Of a stretch of 64,000 bases of DNA, positions 10,808-21,929 are shown in pieces (positions within the stretch are counted from its first letter, which is position 1; each line of letters starts with the position of its first letter). The position numbers and the translations under genes are program-made. The notes under the pieces were generated by a model. It saw only the letters and a list, made by a program, of their open reading frames with translations, was not told the DNA's origin and ran no database searches. This DNA comes from Maratus speciosus (taxonomy: Eukaryota; Arthropoda; Arachnida; Araneae; Salticidae), in assembly GCA_963932465.1 (NCBI GenBank), contig OZ010786.1, positions 269,422,411 through 269,486,410 on the forward strand, given 5' to 3'.

Positions 10808-12570
10808 CAGCAGAACCTCGATCGATCGTTTCTCAAAAAACCATTTGTTTCAAACGATAGACACGGGGAAATGATTAATGTGGGTCAACATAAAATATTT
10901 TCGCGCGAAAAGCATGTGGCATAAATAAATTAACTACATTGAAATATAGAAAATTTGAAGGAGAAAAATACATACTTACTGCAAAAAACTTAGGAAGTAG
11001 AAAAAAATGAAGAAATCTATTTATTTACTTGCAATATTGGGAAATTTTGGCTTGTACACACTTTTTTTCTTAACCCAAACAATAAAATTTCGACCTTAGT
11101 GGCATCTTTCTGTTCTCTTTTGCTTAATGCATGTGAATAAAGAAAGTTTCCCATTGTTTCAAATCCTTTAAGTGCTTCAACAAACGTTGGAACTGGTTCT
11201 GTATCGACATTTTCGCCTTTATCGGTATCATAATCCATTTTTTCGATCTCTGCGATCATTTCGTGAACAAAAATCAAGCCACATGTTGCAACCTCTTCAT
11301 TAATCGATGCATAATCGTCAAAGGTGATGTTCGAGACATTTGCTCCAAACTGTAATAAATCATTTTCCTCTTCGTCGTTAGCATCAGCAGTTACATTTTC
11401 GAGTTCTGTGACATCCCCCTTAGACTTATTAAAAGAGTTTTGTATGGTTTCTTGGGTTACGCTCGCCCAGGCAAAGACAACGAAATAAATGACTTGTAAA
11501 ATAGCAGTTTTGATGCTATTGCATTTTCCTTCATCCATCATAGCTAGAGCTTTTCTAACTAAATTCTTTCTGTAATGGCACTTGAAACTATGAATAACAC
11601 CCAAATCAAGGGATTGAACACTACTAGTGCAATTAGGGGGATAAAAAAGAACTTTCACATTTTTTTAATGAAGAAATATCCGGAGGATGCGCTGAACAGT
11701 TGTCAATGAAGAGAACCACTTTTCTTTTTTTTTGTTTTCAAAACTTGTGAAAATCATCCAGAAATCCAGAGAAAATTTCATTTGTCATCCATGCTCTTGA
11801 ATTAGCACGGCACGACACAGGTAAATTTTGGATGTTTTTGAAGCACCTTGGCTTTACTGACTTTCCGATTACAATCGGCATTCTTTTGTCTCTTCCATCA
11901 CTATTTGTACTCAATAAAACAGTCAGTCTTTCTTTAGAACTTTTGCCTCTATGACAAGCCTCTCCTTTCAGATACAGAGTACGGTCCGGCAAACATCTAT
12001 AAAAAAAGTCCTATTTCATCCGCGTTGTAAATGTCACGAGAGTCGTATCCTTCAATTAATGCCGGTAATTTAGAAAAACAATCTTGAACCACTCTGTCAT
12101 CAACAGATGCGCTTTGACCACACAATTTTTTTAAACTTTAATCCATGTCGCTCTTAAAAGCGTGAAATCCATGCATTTGAGGCTGTGAAATCTTCAATAC
12201 CTTTTAAAGCAGCGATTTCTAGGGCTTCTTCTCGCAGAATTGTTCCATCGTTTGGAATTTGTGATCCTCGAGCTTGACGATACCAGTCGTACAAAAGAGT
12301 TTCCAAATCTTTGTATGTTGATTCTCGACTAGTTTTTCTTTTTTTCGCAGAAATGCCGTATTTATGAGACTGCTTCCTAATTTCGGATTATTTGAAATGA
12401 TAGAATTCACTGTTGAAGGTGGTAAAATTAAACGATTAGCAATTTGAACTCTTTTTTCAAACGGATGTTTTTCTACTTCTTCAATGATACGAATTCTTTC
12501 CACTAAAGTGCGAACTTGTTTAGCCATGTTAGTCATAACCAAGTGAAAAATAACGAAAAATGTAAACACA
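10808..12570 (-). mobile_element. Pogo/Tigger transposon remnant
   Basis: A possible end at 10808 (CAGCAGAACCTCGATCGATC, preceded by TA) resembles Tigger termini with CAG and CCTCGAT. The transposase runs on the minus strand from about 12530 to 11017. The matching right end is not seen near 12.6 kb, so the element is either truncated there or its end has decayed. Confidence 0.55.
11017..12530 (-). pseudogene. Pogo/Tigger (TIGD-like) transposase pseudogene
   Basis: Would encode a pogo-subfamily DDD transposase with a CENP-B-type DNA-binding half. Reading from 12530 leftward: MAKQVRTLVERIRIIEEVEKHP with RLILPPSTVNSIISN is the psq/CENPB N-terminal helix-turn-helix; NAWISRF and ERHGLKFKKI belong to the second helix-turn-helix; DIYNADEIGLF carries the first catalytic Asp; RTLYLKGEACHRGKSSKER is the conserved core; VVLFIDNCSAHP carries the second Asp; FYPPNCTSSVQSLDLGVIHSF carries the third. 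All three acidic residues survive, but stops lie between 12210 and 12000 and frame changes near 12000, 11735 and 11650 split it. The last 213 codons (11658-11017) are open and end in an acidic tail. It is non-functional. Confidence 0.85.
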
Positions 12571-12869
12571 CAACAACAGCATGTTGCAGCCTAAACCGAA
12601 ATGAGAGCCTAACCTAAAGTGGTACCTAAAGTGGATTAAAGCGGAGCCTAACCTAAAAAGGTACTTTAAAAGATTCAAATGACGCGATGAGTTTTTCTGA
12701 AAGTTGTTGAGAAATGAAAATTTTAATTTGTAAATTATTATTCCGATTTAGAAAAGTAGTTTACAAAATTCACATTTTTCAATAATTTTATGTTGAAATC
12801 GTGTGTTTTATTTAGAATTTCATAAAAATGAGCTTTCTTGTGTTTTCTTATACGTCATTATTGGTAAAT

Positions 12870-13055
12870 CGAGGCTAACGAAAAAGACAGGCTACCGCGG
12901 TGGGTCCGATTCTTCTTTTTTTATAGACCGCTGGAGTCACGTGGTGCTCGAATGCACCAATGAAGGTGTGCGAAAAGGGCATCACATGACTCCAGCGGTC
13001 TGTAAAAAAGAATAATCGGACCCACCGCAGTAGCCTGTCTTTCTCGTTAGCCTCG
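12870..13055. mobile_element. Palindromic MITE with perfect 8-bp target duplication
   Basis: A 186-bp element starting CGAGGCTAACGA and ending with the inverted complement. Each arm is about 75 bp and nearly identical, including CCGCGGTGGGTCCGATT and GACCGCTGGAGTCA. It is flanked by a perfect 8-bp direct repeat TGGTAAAT (12862-12869 and 13056-13063). An 8-bp duplication suggests mobilisation by a hAT- or Merlin-type transposase. High arm identity and an intact duplication suggest recent insertion. Confidence 0.88.
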
Positions 13056-13063
13056 TGGTAAAT

Positions 13064-15967
13064 GTTGTATTTATCATGATTCTAGGATGATGACGTAGTA
13101 GAAAACAATCTGTCGGCAGTCAAGAAAGTGGACCAATCACGTCAGTTTTCAGGTTGCCACACTTTAAGTTGGCCTACGTGGGGTTGTTGGCGCGTGTCAG
13201 AAAAGTCGCCAAATGATATGTGTCGCCTGCTCTGGGATTGTGCTAAATAAAATAATTCAGCATTTGTTTTAAGCTTATATTCCATAGCGAAATTATAACT
13301 TTATAAATCCATAAATAAAATAATGAAATGTAAATAAAACACAAATTTAAGACAGGTAATCGAACCACTCTTAAACCACTAAAATTACCAGAATAAAAAA
13401 GGGCTAGAGAGGTCTTTTGCGATTTCTTCAACTGTTATATCCTGGCACTAGACCAATACGAAATTATTGCTCTTAATAAATTTCAAGATTTCATTTTAAT
13501 GCATAGTTGCTATTTTTCAGACAAAAATTATTGTTGGTATTGTTAGTGAAAAATCTAAAAATATATATATTAAATATAAAACATCTATTAGAGTTTTCAA
13601 CTAAAAAAGATATAATGCTTTTTACCTGTATTCTGTAACTCGGATAGCCCGGAATTGAACTCTTTGTTATTATAAAATCCACATAAACTAGAATGTAGGA
13701 AATTTGATCATATGTTAAAAGTAATAAAAATCAAATGTCGTATCAAACTTTGGTTTGCATCTAAAAACATGCTAAAGATTCGGAAACATTTATGGAACAT
13801 AGACAAAAAAAGGTCCAAATTTACACTGATTGGTGGCTAATCAGGAGGCGCATTATCCAAAGATATGGCAAATGTCAAGATGATAGATCAGCATTTATGA
13901 TAAAATGCTCAAATTCTGTACATGCATGACCTTAGTGGGTATGCATATATAAAGTTATCAACATTTTGCTAATTTTGGACACCCCCCCCCTTACGATATC
14001 ATACATTATCATTCGTCGCCTCTCCCGCAGATGATATCGTTATCAATGGTTATAAATTCTTTTATTTTTATATTCTTTTTCTTTCTTTTTATACTCTTAC
14101 AGTGATACACACCTATGATTATACATTTATTAGTCGCATACTTTACGAATTCAAGAAGTCAATAAAATATCAATACATGAAATAAATTTGCATCAAATAA
14201 CATCTAAGAGAATTAGTTACTGCTTAAAAGTATTCAATAATAGCTTATTGTTACACAATGGATTCAAAAATAATATTGTCTTCTTGCACTTGCCCCCTGC
14301 CCAGGGAGGTTAAAAGCAGATCTTATCAACAAAGCAGTGGACAACATTCTTGGTCGTTGTTCGCTGGTAAATGCAAGTATCACTTCCTACATATTATGCT
14401 CCTGATTTCTATAACAGCGAATTATATGCGCATAAAGCAGAAGAACTGGAATTTCAAACGTTTGGGTATTCCAAATTTTGGAATGAAATGATTTTATAAC
14501 ATTATAATATTAAGCTTTAATAGCTTTGTATTTTCACAAAAACATATAAAAATAGTCATAATAAAAAAGGTATTTGGATGTAAAGAAAAAGTTACTGAAA
14601 AAAAAAATTTGGTTGGTTCAAGAATGATAACAATATCAAAAATCAACCCCCCTTCCCCTCAGAGATATTTTACGATATCTACGAGAGATACGAGATCATT
14701 ACGATATCTCGATATCTATCTTTACGATATCTACTATTTTACGATATCTTAGAGATACTTTACGATTATTTTACGTGCCAGACACCCCTCCCCCCTAAAG
14801 TAATAACGTTATATATGCATAATCCCTCATTAGTGTATGAGACACATTTTACTCATTGGGAAACTTTTTGTACAGGGGCCGTATAAAAATTTAAATTCTA
14901 TATTTCTTCAAATACAAAATTTTAAAATACCAAATTTTCCTCTGAAAATTTTAATCGATTTTATAAAATTTCGTACCTTTTTTATTTAACTTTCTAATTT
15001 ATAACAAATTTCTATGATCAATATTTAAGGGATAAAAGCCGGGGTCAATGTTTTTGGGACACACTGTATATATAAATAGCTTTAATATTTTTATCCATTT
15101 TTTATGAATTCATACTTTATCCATGCTTTACATATATAAAAGAGATGTTCTACGCTAAATATTCGTTGGAAGAAGCATTGTTATTAACAAAAAAAAGTTT
15201 AAAATAAATCCATCTAAATGAGTAATGCGCTGCGTACGAAAAAATGCAGAATTTTGAGGCCGAACGAAGATGTATGAGTCGATTAGGAACGCAAAGCTGA
15301 GACAATAACTCATTTTAATAAAACAGTTTTTTGAATCTTGGATTTATTAGCTAAAATAAATTATGTAGCAATTTATATAACTTGTTTTTAATCTTTTTTA
15401 TTTAAATTGAAACAGTTATTGTTCAAAGATTTCTTGAATATCTGTAATGATGTTTCACGTATAGTTTTATTTTATTTTTAAAATGTAGATGAAATATTAC
15501 CTTTCTATGCTTTATTTTATCCTAGGATTTTTTTTAAAGAAATAAATTAAATAAAGGCGATAATATATTTTATAAAAAAGGATTTTTTTGAGTTAAGAGA
15601 AGGCATTTTTTTTTTTTTTTACATTTTATGAATGGCCGATAATTTATAGATGTTCTTTGAAGAAGCTAAAAAAAGGTCCCATACATAAGATATAACAATT
15701 ATTGTCTCAAAATGCACCAGCGAGCAGTCAAAAACAATACCTTTTGAGCCGGATTCTAAAATATATCGTTAACAGCATACCTGTCGCATTTCAGTCAAAA
15801 ATTGAAGTCAGCTAACGTTGATAAATGGCGATACTATTTGGTGTATGTTATTGTAGTATTTTCATGGATCACCTCATAAAAAGGCCTTTCGAAGCTCTTA
15901 TCTTTCTTATTTTTTGTAGTGAATTGTGTTTTTTTAAACAGAAAGTACACTTATAAATGCAAAACAA
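13064..15967. other. No gene; AT-rich with ACGATATC-rich patches
   Basis: No coding region is supported. Repeated ACGATATC words occur at about 13993-14040 and 14665-14770 beside short C-rich tracts (13981-13990, 14646-14657, 14784-14796). GGGACACACTGTA at 15056-15068 resembles a mariner-type end, but no partner is seen. Poly-T occurs at 15607-15621. Confidence 0.45.
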
Positions 15968-16876
15968 GTTGGATGTTCCAATCTCAAAACTTTCTTTTAT
16001 CTCATACATGTTAATACTTTCAAAATACGGTACAACAGTGCCAAAATTAAATGACAATACCCATCATGAGGATTCTAAAGATATGGAATTCCGTGCATTA
16101 TTTCTTGGGATACGACTATCGCTAAAATCGTGTAAATCCTGCAAAATGCAGCATACCATCGCCATCTGTTGGTGGTTTACACCAGATCCTAATCAGCAAC
16201 AACTTATGTCAACGTCTAACTGAATTTAAAGTTTGATGAAAATCCGCGCATTAGTTTTTCAGATAGAGGTATGGCAAAAATCGCGATAAATCCAGCATAT
16301 TAGCTCCACCTATTGGGTGATTTACACCCAAACATAATCAGCACCAATATTTATCAAGGTATACCTGAATCCGAAAATTCGTGCTCTAGTTCTTGAAATT
16401 AGATCTATTGAAGAAATCGTAAAAAAATGCAGCATAGTAGCGCCATCTGTTGGGTGATTTGCATCAAAACGTAATCAGCAACAATTCATATCAAGGACTT
16501 AATGAATCTGAAGTTTTATGAAGATCCGTGCAGTAGTTCTTGAGATGGATCTATTCCAGAAATCGTGAAAAATGCAGCCTAGCAGCAGCACCTGTTAGGC
16601 AATATGCACCAAAAACACATCAGCACCAGTTTATATCAAAATCTAGCTGAATCAAAATCTTTGTTAAATTCCATGCATTAGTTCTTGAGATAGAGCGCCC
16701 ACAAAATTTTTGTTACATACAGACTCACAGACAGAGTGACAAACACATTTTCTAAACATCATCAAATCGCCTTCAGGACCTTGTAAAACGTATAAATCCA
16801 TCGAAAACTTGAGGTCGAAGTTCTTCACGAATCCAACACTTTCTTCTTGTAAAGACAGAAGAAAGAAATGATATAT
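15968..16876 (-). repeat. Interspersed element with about 140-bp internal monomers, minus orientation
   Basis: Minus-strand copy of the element at 29841-31250. Both copies share the end AAGAAAGTTTTG-like with GATTGG, the block CATTTAATTTTGGC, tandem monomers containing the word AGCGCCATCTGTTGG (or complement), and the opposite end with a hairpin TTTCTTCT...AAGAAGAAAG. Monomers recur near 16160, 16303, 16445 and 16588, a spacing of about 142 bp. There is no coding capacity. Confidence 0.7.
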
Positions 16877-17450
16877 TAATACATGGAAATTATTCCAGAG
16901 AGAAATATTCTCCTTGCATACAATATTTCAAATGAAAATCAAATTTCAAAGTAGCTTAAGAGGCGCAAAGGCCAACATGTATGTTGGCCTACTTGGTTGT
17001 TGTTTCACTATAGTGAAAAAGATTTCATGCCGGGACTCGAACCCGGGCTATCAGTATAGCGCACTGACGTTCTACCGACTAAACCACATGGAACGATACC
17101 CAGCCTGGAAAATTTCTCACTATTATATGTTGGCAAGACTGCAAACGGAGCACAAGATGGAATATTTATCGTGAGCCATAGACCTGGGGCAAACACGAAA
17201 TTTAATTAAATCCAGCATCGATAGAAAATATATTAATACATGGAAATTATTCCAGAGAGAAACATTCGCCTTGCATGCAATATTTCAAATGAAAATCAAA
17301 TTTCAAAGTAATTGCTTAAGAGGCGCAAAGGGTATAGTAAACATAGTATAGTAAACATAATATAGTATAAGACATAGTAAAAAAGATTCCATGCCGGAAC
17401 TCGAACCCGGGCCATAGTATAGCGCAGTGACATTCTACCGCAAAAGTGTG
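16873..17450 (-). repeat. Tandem duplication (about 357 bp) of a tRNA-like unit
   Basis: The segment CATGGAAATTATTCCAGAGA through TTAAGAGGCGCAAAGG occurs at about 16883 and again at 17239, each followed by a minus-strand tRNA-like sequence. The second copy's tRNA-like part (about 17389-17445) is truncated at its 5' end. This is consistent with a tRNA-derived SINE or a duplicated tRNA locus. Confidence 0.65.
17022..17093 (-). tRNA. tRNA-like sequence, probably a pseudogene or SINE head
   Basis: The 72-nt minus-strand sequence folds as a cloverleaf: acceptor TTCCATG/CATGAAA (6 of 7 pairs), D stem GTTT/GAAC, anticodon stem TCAGT/ACTGA, T arm CCGGG-TTCGAGT-CCCGG. The B box GGTTCGAGTCC is intact. 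The anticodon loop GCGCTAT lacks the near-invariant U33 and would give GCT (Ser) without a long variable arm, so a decoding role is unlikely. Confidence 0.5.
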
Positions 17451-17888
17451 TCTGTTATATGAATTTTTGTTGTTACCGTTACATAAAAAGTCCTAAGAAT
17501 CCCAGTTTCCCAGAAAAACTTTAGTAACTTTACAGATTTTTTTTTACAGTGTCCTTGTCCCTGATACAATATTAAATAATTATGTGTTTTGCCAGACATG
17601 CAAGTCTTTGAAGGGCCCTGAAGTTTTCTGCCCTCGATGGATCCAGTTCCAGTTTATGATTGTCGTTTAGAGGAATTTCTCATTGAAGCGCTCTTTGCAA
17701 AGGATACGCTTGACAAAACTTGAAGAATGAGAACACTTGCTGATATTAGTATTTAAGTATTACCTGACGCAACTGACGACTGAATTAAACACTTAAAAAT
17801 GTAGATTTGACGGCAGTTATTTCAAACTTACTTTTATACTATTAAACAATAAGCATGAAAATAAAACATCTTTTTTTATTTTAAAATA

Positions 17889-18522
17889 CAGGGTGTCCCA
17901 TAAAAGGAGGACCTATTTTAAAAAATGAATAATTAACAAACGAATAGAGCTATTTAAATATTCTTGCAGGAAACGGATCCGTGAAGTCTGGAATTTTGTT
18001 TAGAGCACTTTATTATGATAGTTCAAAATCTGACCGACAGATGGCGCTACAGCACATTTTGGTGGCTATATGAACAAACGGATCATGCGTGAAGACCAGA
18101 CAGAAGTAGACGTGGTCAGTGAAAGTTCAGTAATAGCCATTTCAAGGGAAACAGTAATTGTCGTTGCGTAAATTCTTCAAAATGGTGTATTCGTTGGAAG
18201 AGAGAATTTTCATTGTTTTAGAATATCACCGATTGGATGAAAGTTTCACATCAACAAGAACTAATTTCTTTCTAAGACTCTGACATGTTATTGTGATGAA
18301 TGGAGGACATATTGAAAATATTGTCATTTAATTTTGAACTGTTGCTGACGAATGCAGTAACCGCAGCGCCATCTGTCAGTAAGAATTTGAACTAACATAA
18401 TAAAGTGCTCTAAACAAAATTCCAGACTTCACACATCTGTTTCCTGCAAGAATTTTTTTAATAACTCTATTCGTTTGTTAATTATTCATTTTTAAAAATA
18501 GGTCCTCCTTTTTGGGACACTG
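17889..18522 (+). mobile_element. Mariner/Tc-type deletion derivative with long inverted ends
   Basis: Ends are CAGGGTGTCCCATAAAAGGA and its inverted partner, extending for about 165 bp on each side with modest divergence. TA flanks both ends (17887-17888, 18523-18524). Between the arms are two separated pieces of a transposase frame, so this is a 634-bp internally deleted copy of a larger element. Confidence 0.82.
18182..18330 (+). pseudogene. Remnant N- and C-termini of a mariner-type transposase
   Basis: ATG at 18182 gives MVYSLEERIFIVLEYHRLDE, matching the DUF4817-type helix-turn-helix start seen in many arthropod Tc/mariner transposases. It stops at a TGA after about 33 codons. In another frame HVIVMNGGHIENIVI ends at a TAA, like the usual C-terminal NGGHIEH-type tail. 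The whole catalytic domain is absent, so an internal deletion joined start to end. Confidence 0.75.
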
Positions 18523-18524
18523 TA

Positions 18525-21500
18525 TTATCTTTTAAGTTTATGCGACTCCATATCCCGACATTTCGGCCTGACGGATTGGAATTTGGAGTGTTTTGTTTAA
18601 TTCTGTTATTACAATTAAATTTTAATTCACAACGATGAGTATAACTATGAGGTTGGTTATATATTGTTGATAGATTAATATAGTGTTAGAAAACTGGAAT
18701 ACGATAAATATAAATATTTATTAAAAATGATTTTTAAAAATAATTTTTAATTTCTTACGATTAACCGTTACTGACACGTTTACCCTCTTTGTTTATTATT
18801 CTTATTAATTTGTGCGTTCAAATTTACTAATTCAATATTTAGTTTTTGTTTCAAATTAACTAAGAGCCTTTCTTTAAGAACATAAAAAAAGCCAAATTTT
18901 ATTAAAAAATTATGGAATTTCGAAATTAGAATTTGGGCATTTTGAAATTAAAATAAAGCGATATAAATAATACATCAAAACATATTTTTCAGATTTTAGT
19001 GTGATTGTGGCGTAATATAATGTGAGAACCTAGTTCCAATCCTACGCAATATTAAAATGAATTGAAACACTTTAAGGAGTGATTACGATTTCTGCCGATG
19101 TTTCTCGTAAAAATCTATCTTTGATTTAGATGACCGCTTCTTTGATCAGCAGTTTAAAGTATCGAGTAAACTTACGTCGTGTTAAGGTTTTGCTTAAAAT
19201 GATTGGAGTTACATAAAAGATTAATAAAGCTTTATTTAAAATCAAGTGAACTTTATTGATAAATACATGAGGTTATGAAATGTTAATTTAAACTAGGCCA
19301 CTCTTTTAACACAAAATAAAGCAGTTTTTAATTTAACTTTTCTGATTTATCATTGCCGATTAGGCATCAGAACTATCTCATACATGCTGAGTTACATTAG
19401 AGGTAGAAGATTCTTTCTTCAAATTATTTCAAATGTGATATCGAAAAATAATATAGTGTTTTATTGTTGGCTCCTTTTTATATAAACGTTAAACTTATTT
19501 TATCATCCCAGTAGCATTATATCTTAATAAACATAATATTTTACTAGGTTGAGTTATCGGAAAATAGTCTACAATTACATCTCTCTCGTCAATTTATTTT
19601 TTTTGATTAAAGATTAACATGCATACTCATCAATATTCAAATGTCTGTTTTTTCATCCAGAAATATATTATATGCTTCTCTTTACAAATAGGGTGAAACC
19701 AGTAACGACCCGCAAGTGTCACATCCCTGAACCCGAAACAATTAAAATCAACTGTGCCCGAACCCTGACCATAACAAAAAATAATTATCATCAACCCGAC
19801 TCAACTCGCGTATCGGGTTATCCTATCCGATGCAGGACTCTAGAACGCAATCCTGTCCATTACGTGATTTATATGATCCTCTCCTTATCACATAACATGT
19901 GTATAAAATAAATGTTCAGAAAATCCCAGAAAAAATTCCCCACTAGTCAATAAATTCTCTCCGTGGCAATGGCACAAAGGTAACTCTTTCATTACGTTAT
20001 TAAACAGTTTTATTACATTATATATCAAAGTGCAGACATTTCGCTATTAGGATACCAATCTAAAAGTTGTTACTGTGTAAAAAATTTATGATATGAAAAA
20101 TCCGCTCGTTTATCACAGATTTTTATCTGTGAAACAATAATGGTAGATTAAAAAAAATCTTGAATAAATGAACTAATTTAACAGACTTTGTAATGTATTA
20201 AGAATGTCTTATTAGAGCGTGGTCCAACGTTAGGTATAGGCGTTAAGTTTCGTTTTTCAGTTTATTATGTTTACAGTTATTTATTACAATTACATTTATT
20301 AAACCCAGTTACATCGTAAATGTTCAAAATATTATTGAATAAAATGAATGGAACTCAAATTGCTTGCCATTACTTACGATAGCTATAAAAGATTAAGCTA
20401 ATTTCAAGTCTGTATATCGAATGTTGGTCCGCTCTGTATGAAGGATTCATAGGTTTACATATATCTAAATGTTATGAAATATGAATTCAGTAGATTATTT
20501 ATGTTTTTATTTTGATAGTAACAGACTTTCCTCGATTAGTAATGTTAATAAATCCCGTAATGTTACCGCACAGTCGAAACATACATTGAATCTGACAAAC
20601 TGAAATAGATCCACAGACAGGTTTCACAAAATCCAATACCCATAAATAGACAATGTAATAAGATACTACGATACTGTTTTTGTCGTATCATTGTTATAAA
20701 GTACATATTACAGTTTGATTTGCAACTTTAAGAAAAGTTTAATAATCTCAAATATAAAGATAAAATTAAAAAAATAATGAAATCCTGATTGTTTTTCAGG
20801 AAATTACATTATCTAAATTCAAATGTTTAAAACTATTTTTTTTAGCCAAGTATGCCCTTTCTGTGTTAATTTAACAGTTTAATTATAGAAAATAAACATA
20901 TACCATCTAGGGCCCAATAATTACTCAATTATGTCTTCATTCAAATTTCCGAAATGTAAATGTGACTTTCCATGGCCTCCATGGCCATGTCAAAATTTTA
21001 AAAAAATCAAAAAACTGTAAAAATTAAACTTGATCACTGATATAACATTATCTATTAATCATAAATGAAAACATCCATGTAATGTTTTATATAAGTAATT
21101 CTTAGGGTTCCATAAATCAAATTTAAAAACGAAACCACTATAGGAAAGTAAGCTTGCTGGCTGAAATAATAAAGGCTATTGACCTACATATTTATAGATC
21201 ATTAACCATTCACAAATACATTTAGGAAAAATGTAATGGATCTAATTAAGTTACTTGAAAAAATCTTTTCTTTGTATATCATGTGGGATATCGCGTGAAA
21301 GATTTCGTAACGCCGAACTCAAAACTACATTTCTTTTAATTTTATGTATTATATTTTTAGAGATATCGTCGAAAATATAATGCAAAAATATCACCCCCGC
21401 CCATCTCTATTTCCGAATATACTGAACCTAAAATTATGAAAAAATTAGGGGTAGTAGAATTCAATTTAAACCTTGCAGGAAAAGTATAACGAATATCCTA

Positions 21501-21929
21501 GATCACATAGGTTTGGAGATATCGCATTTTTCCGTTACACACAAATTTTTATTTGCGGACGTTCAGTAAAGGAGTTGAGGAGCGCTGGCGGTACCACCTA
21601 CCGTCTCAGAAGTATAAAAGGATTGTTGATAATGATTTCTGAAAAAAATTGTCGGTAATTAGACAAGATATTAACCCTTTAAAAACACGGACGATTCGGA
21701 CATACATAAAGACACCGACGGTTTGGACATACCTAAAGACATAGGCGGAGTACCCTATGCTCCATCGGCTTTTAAAGCACACATAACAACCTTTAATGAT
21801 ATATTTGTCTAATGCAATGCCCAGTAGTAATATAAAAGCAATAAACGTCAAACTATTGAAAATAGAATAATTTAATTAGAATTAATCAATTACTATGGGA
21901 TTCGAGACTAGCTTGCATTGAGTGGCTCT
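18525..21929. other. No gene recognised; AT-rich spacer
   Basis: Only short chance frames occur. A less AT-rich patch at 19690-19850 contains several CCCGA words and CGGGTTATCC, with no boundary I can define. TTAACCCTTTAAA at 21672 resembles a piggyBac-type end, but no partner was found. Confidence 0.45.

Noticed and set aside
14665..14770. Cluster of ACGATATC words as a regulatory array
   Set aside because: Irregular spacing in simple AT-rich sequence with no linked gene.
15056..15068. GGGACACACTGTA as a mariner end
   Set aside because: No inverted partner or TA-bounded element was found.
21672..21800. TTAACCCTTTAAA as a piggyBac-type end
   Set aside because: No matching inverted end followed by TTAA was seen nearby.
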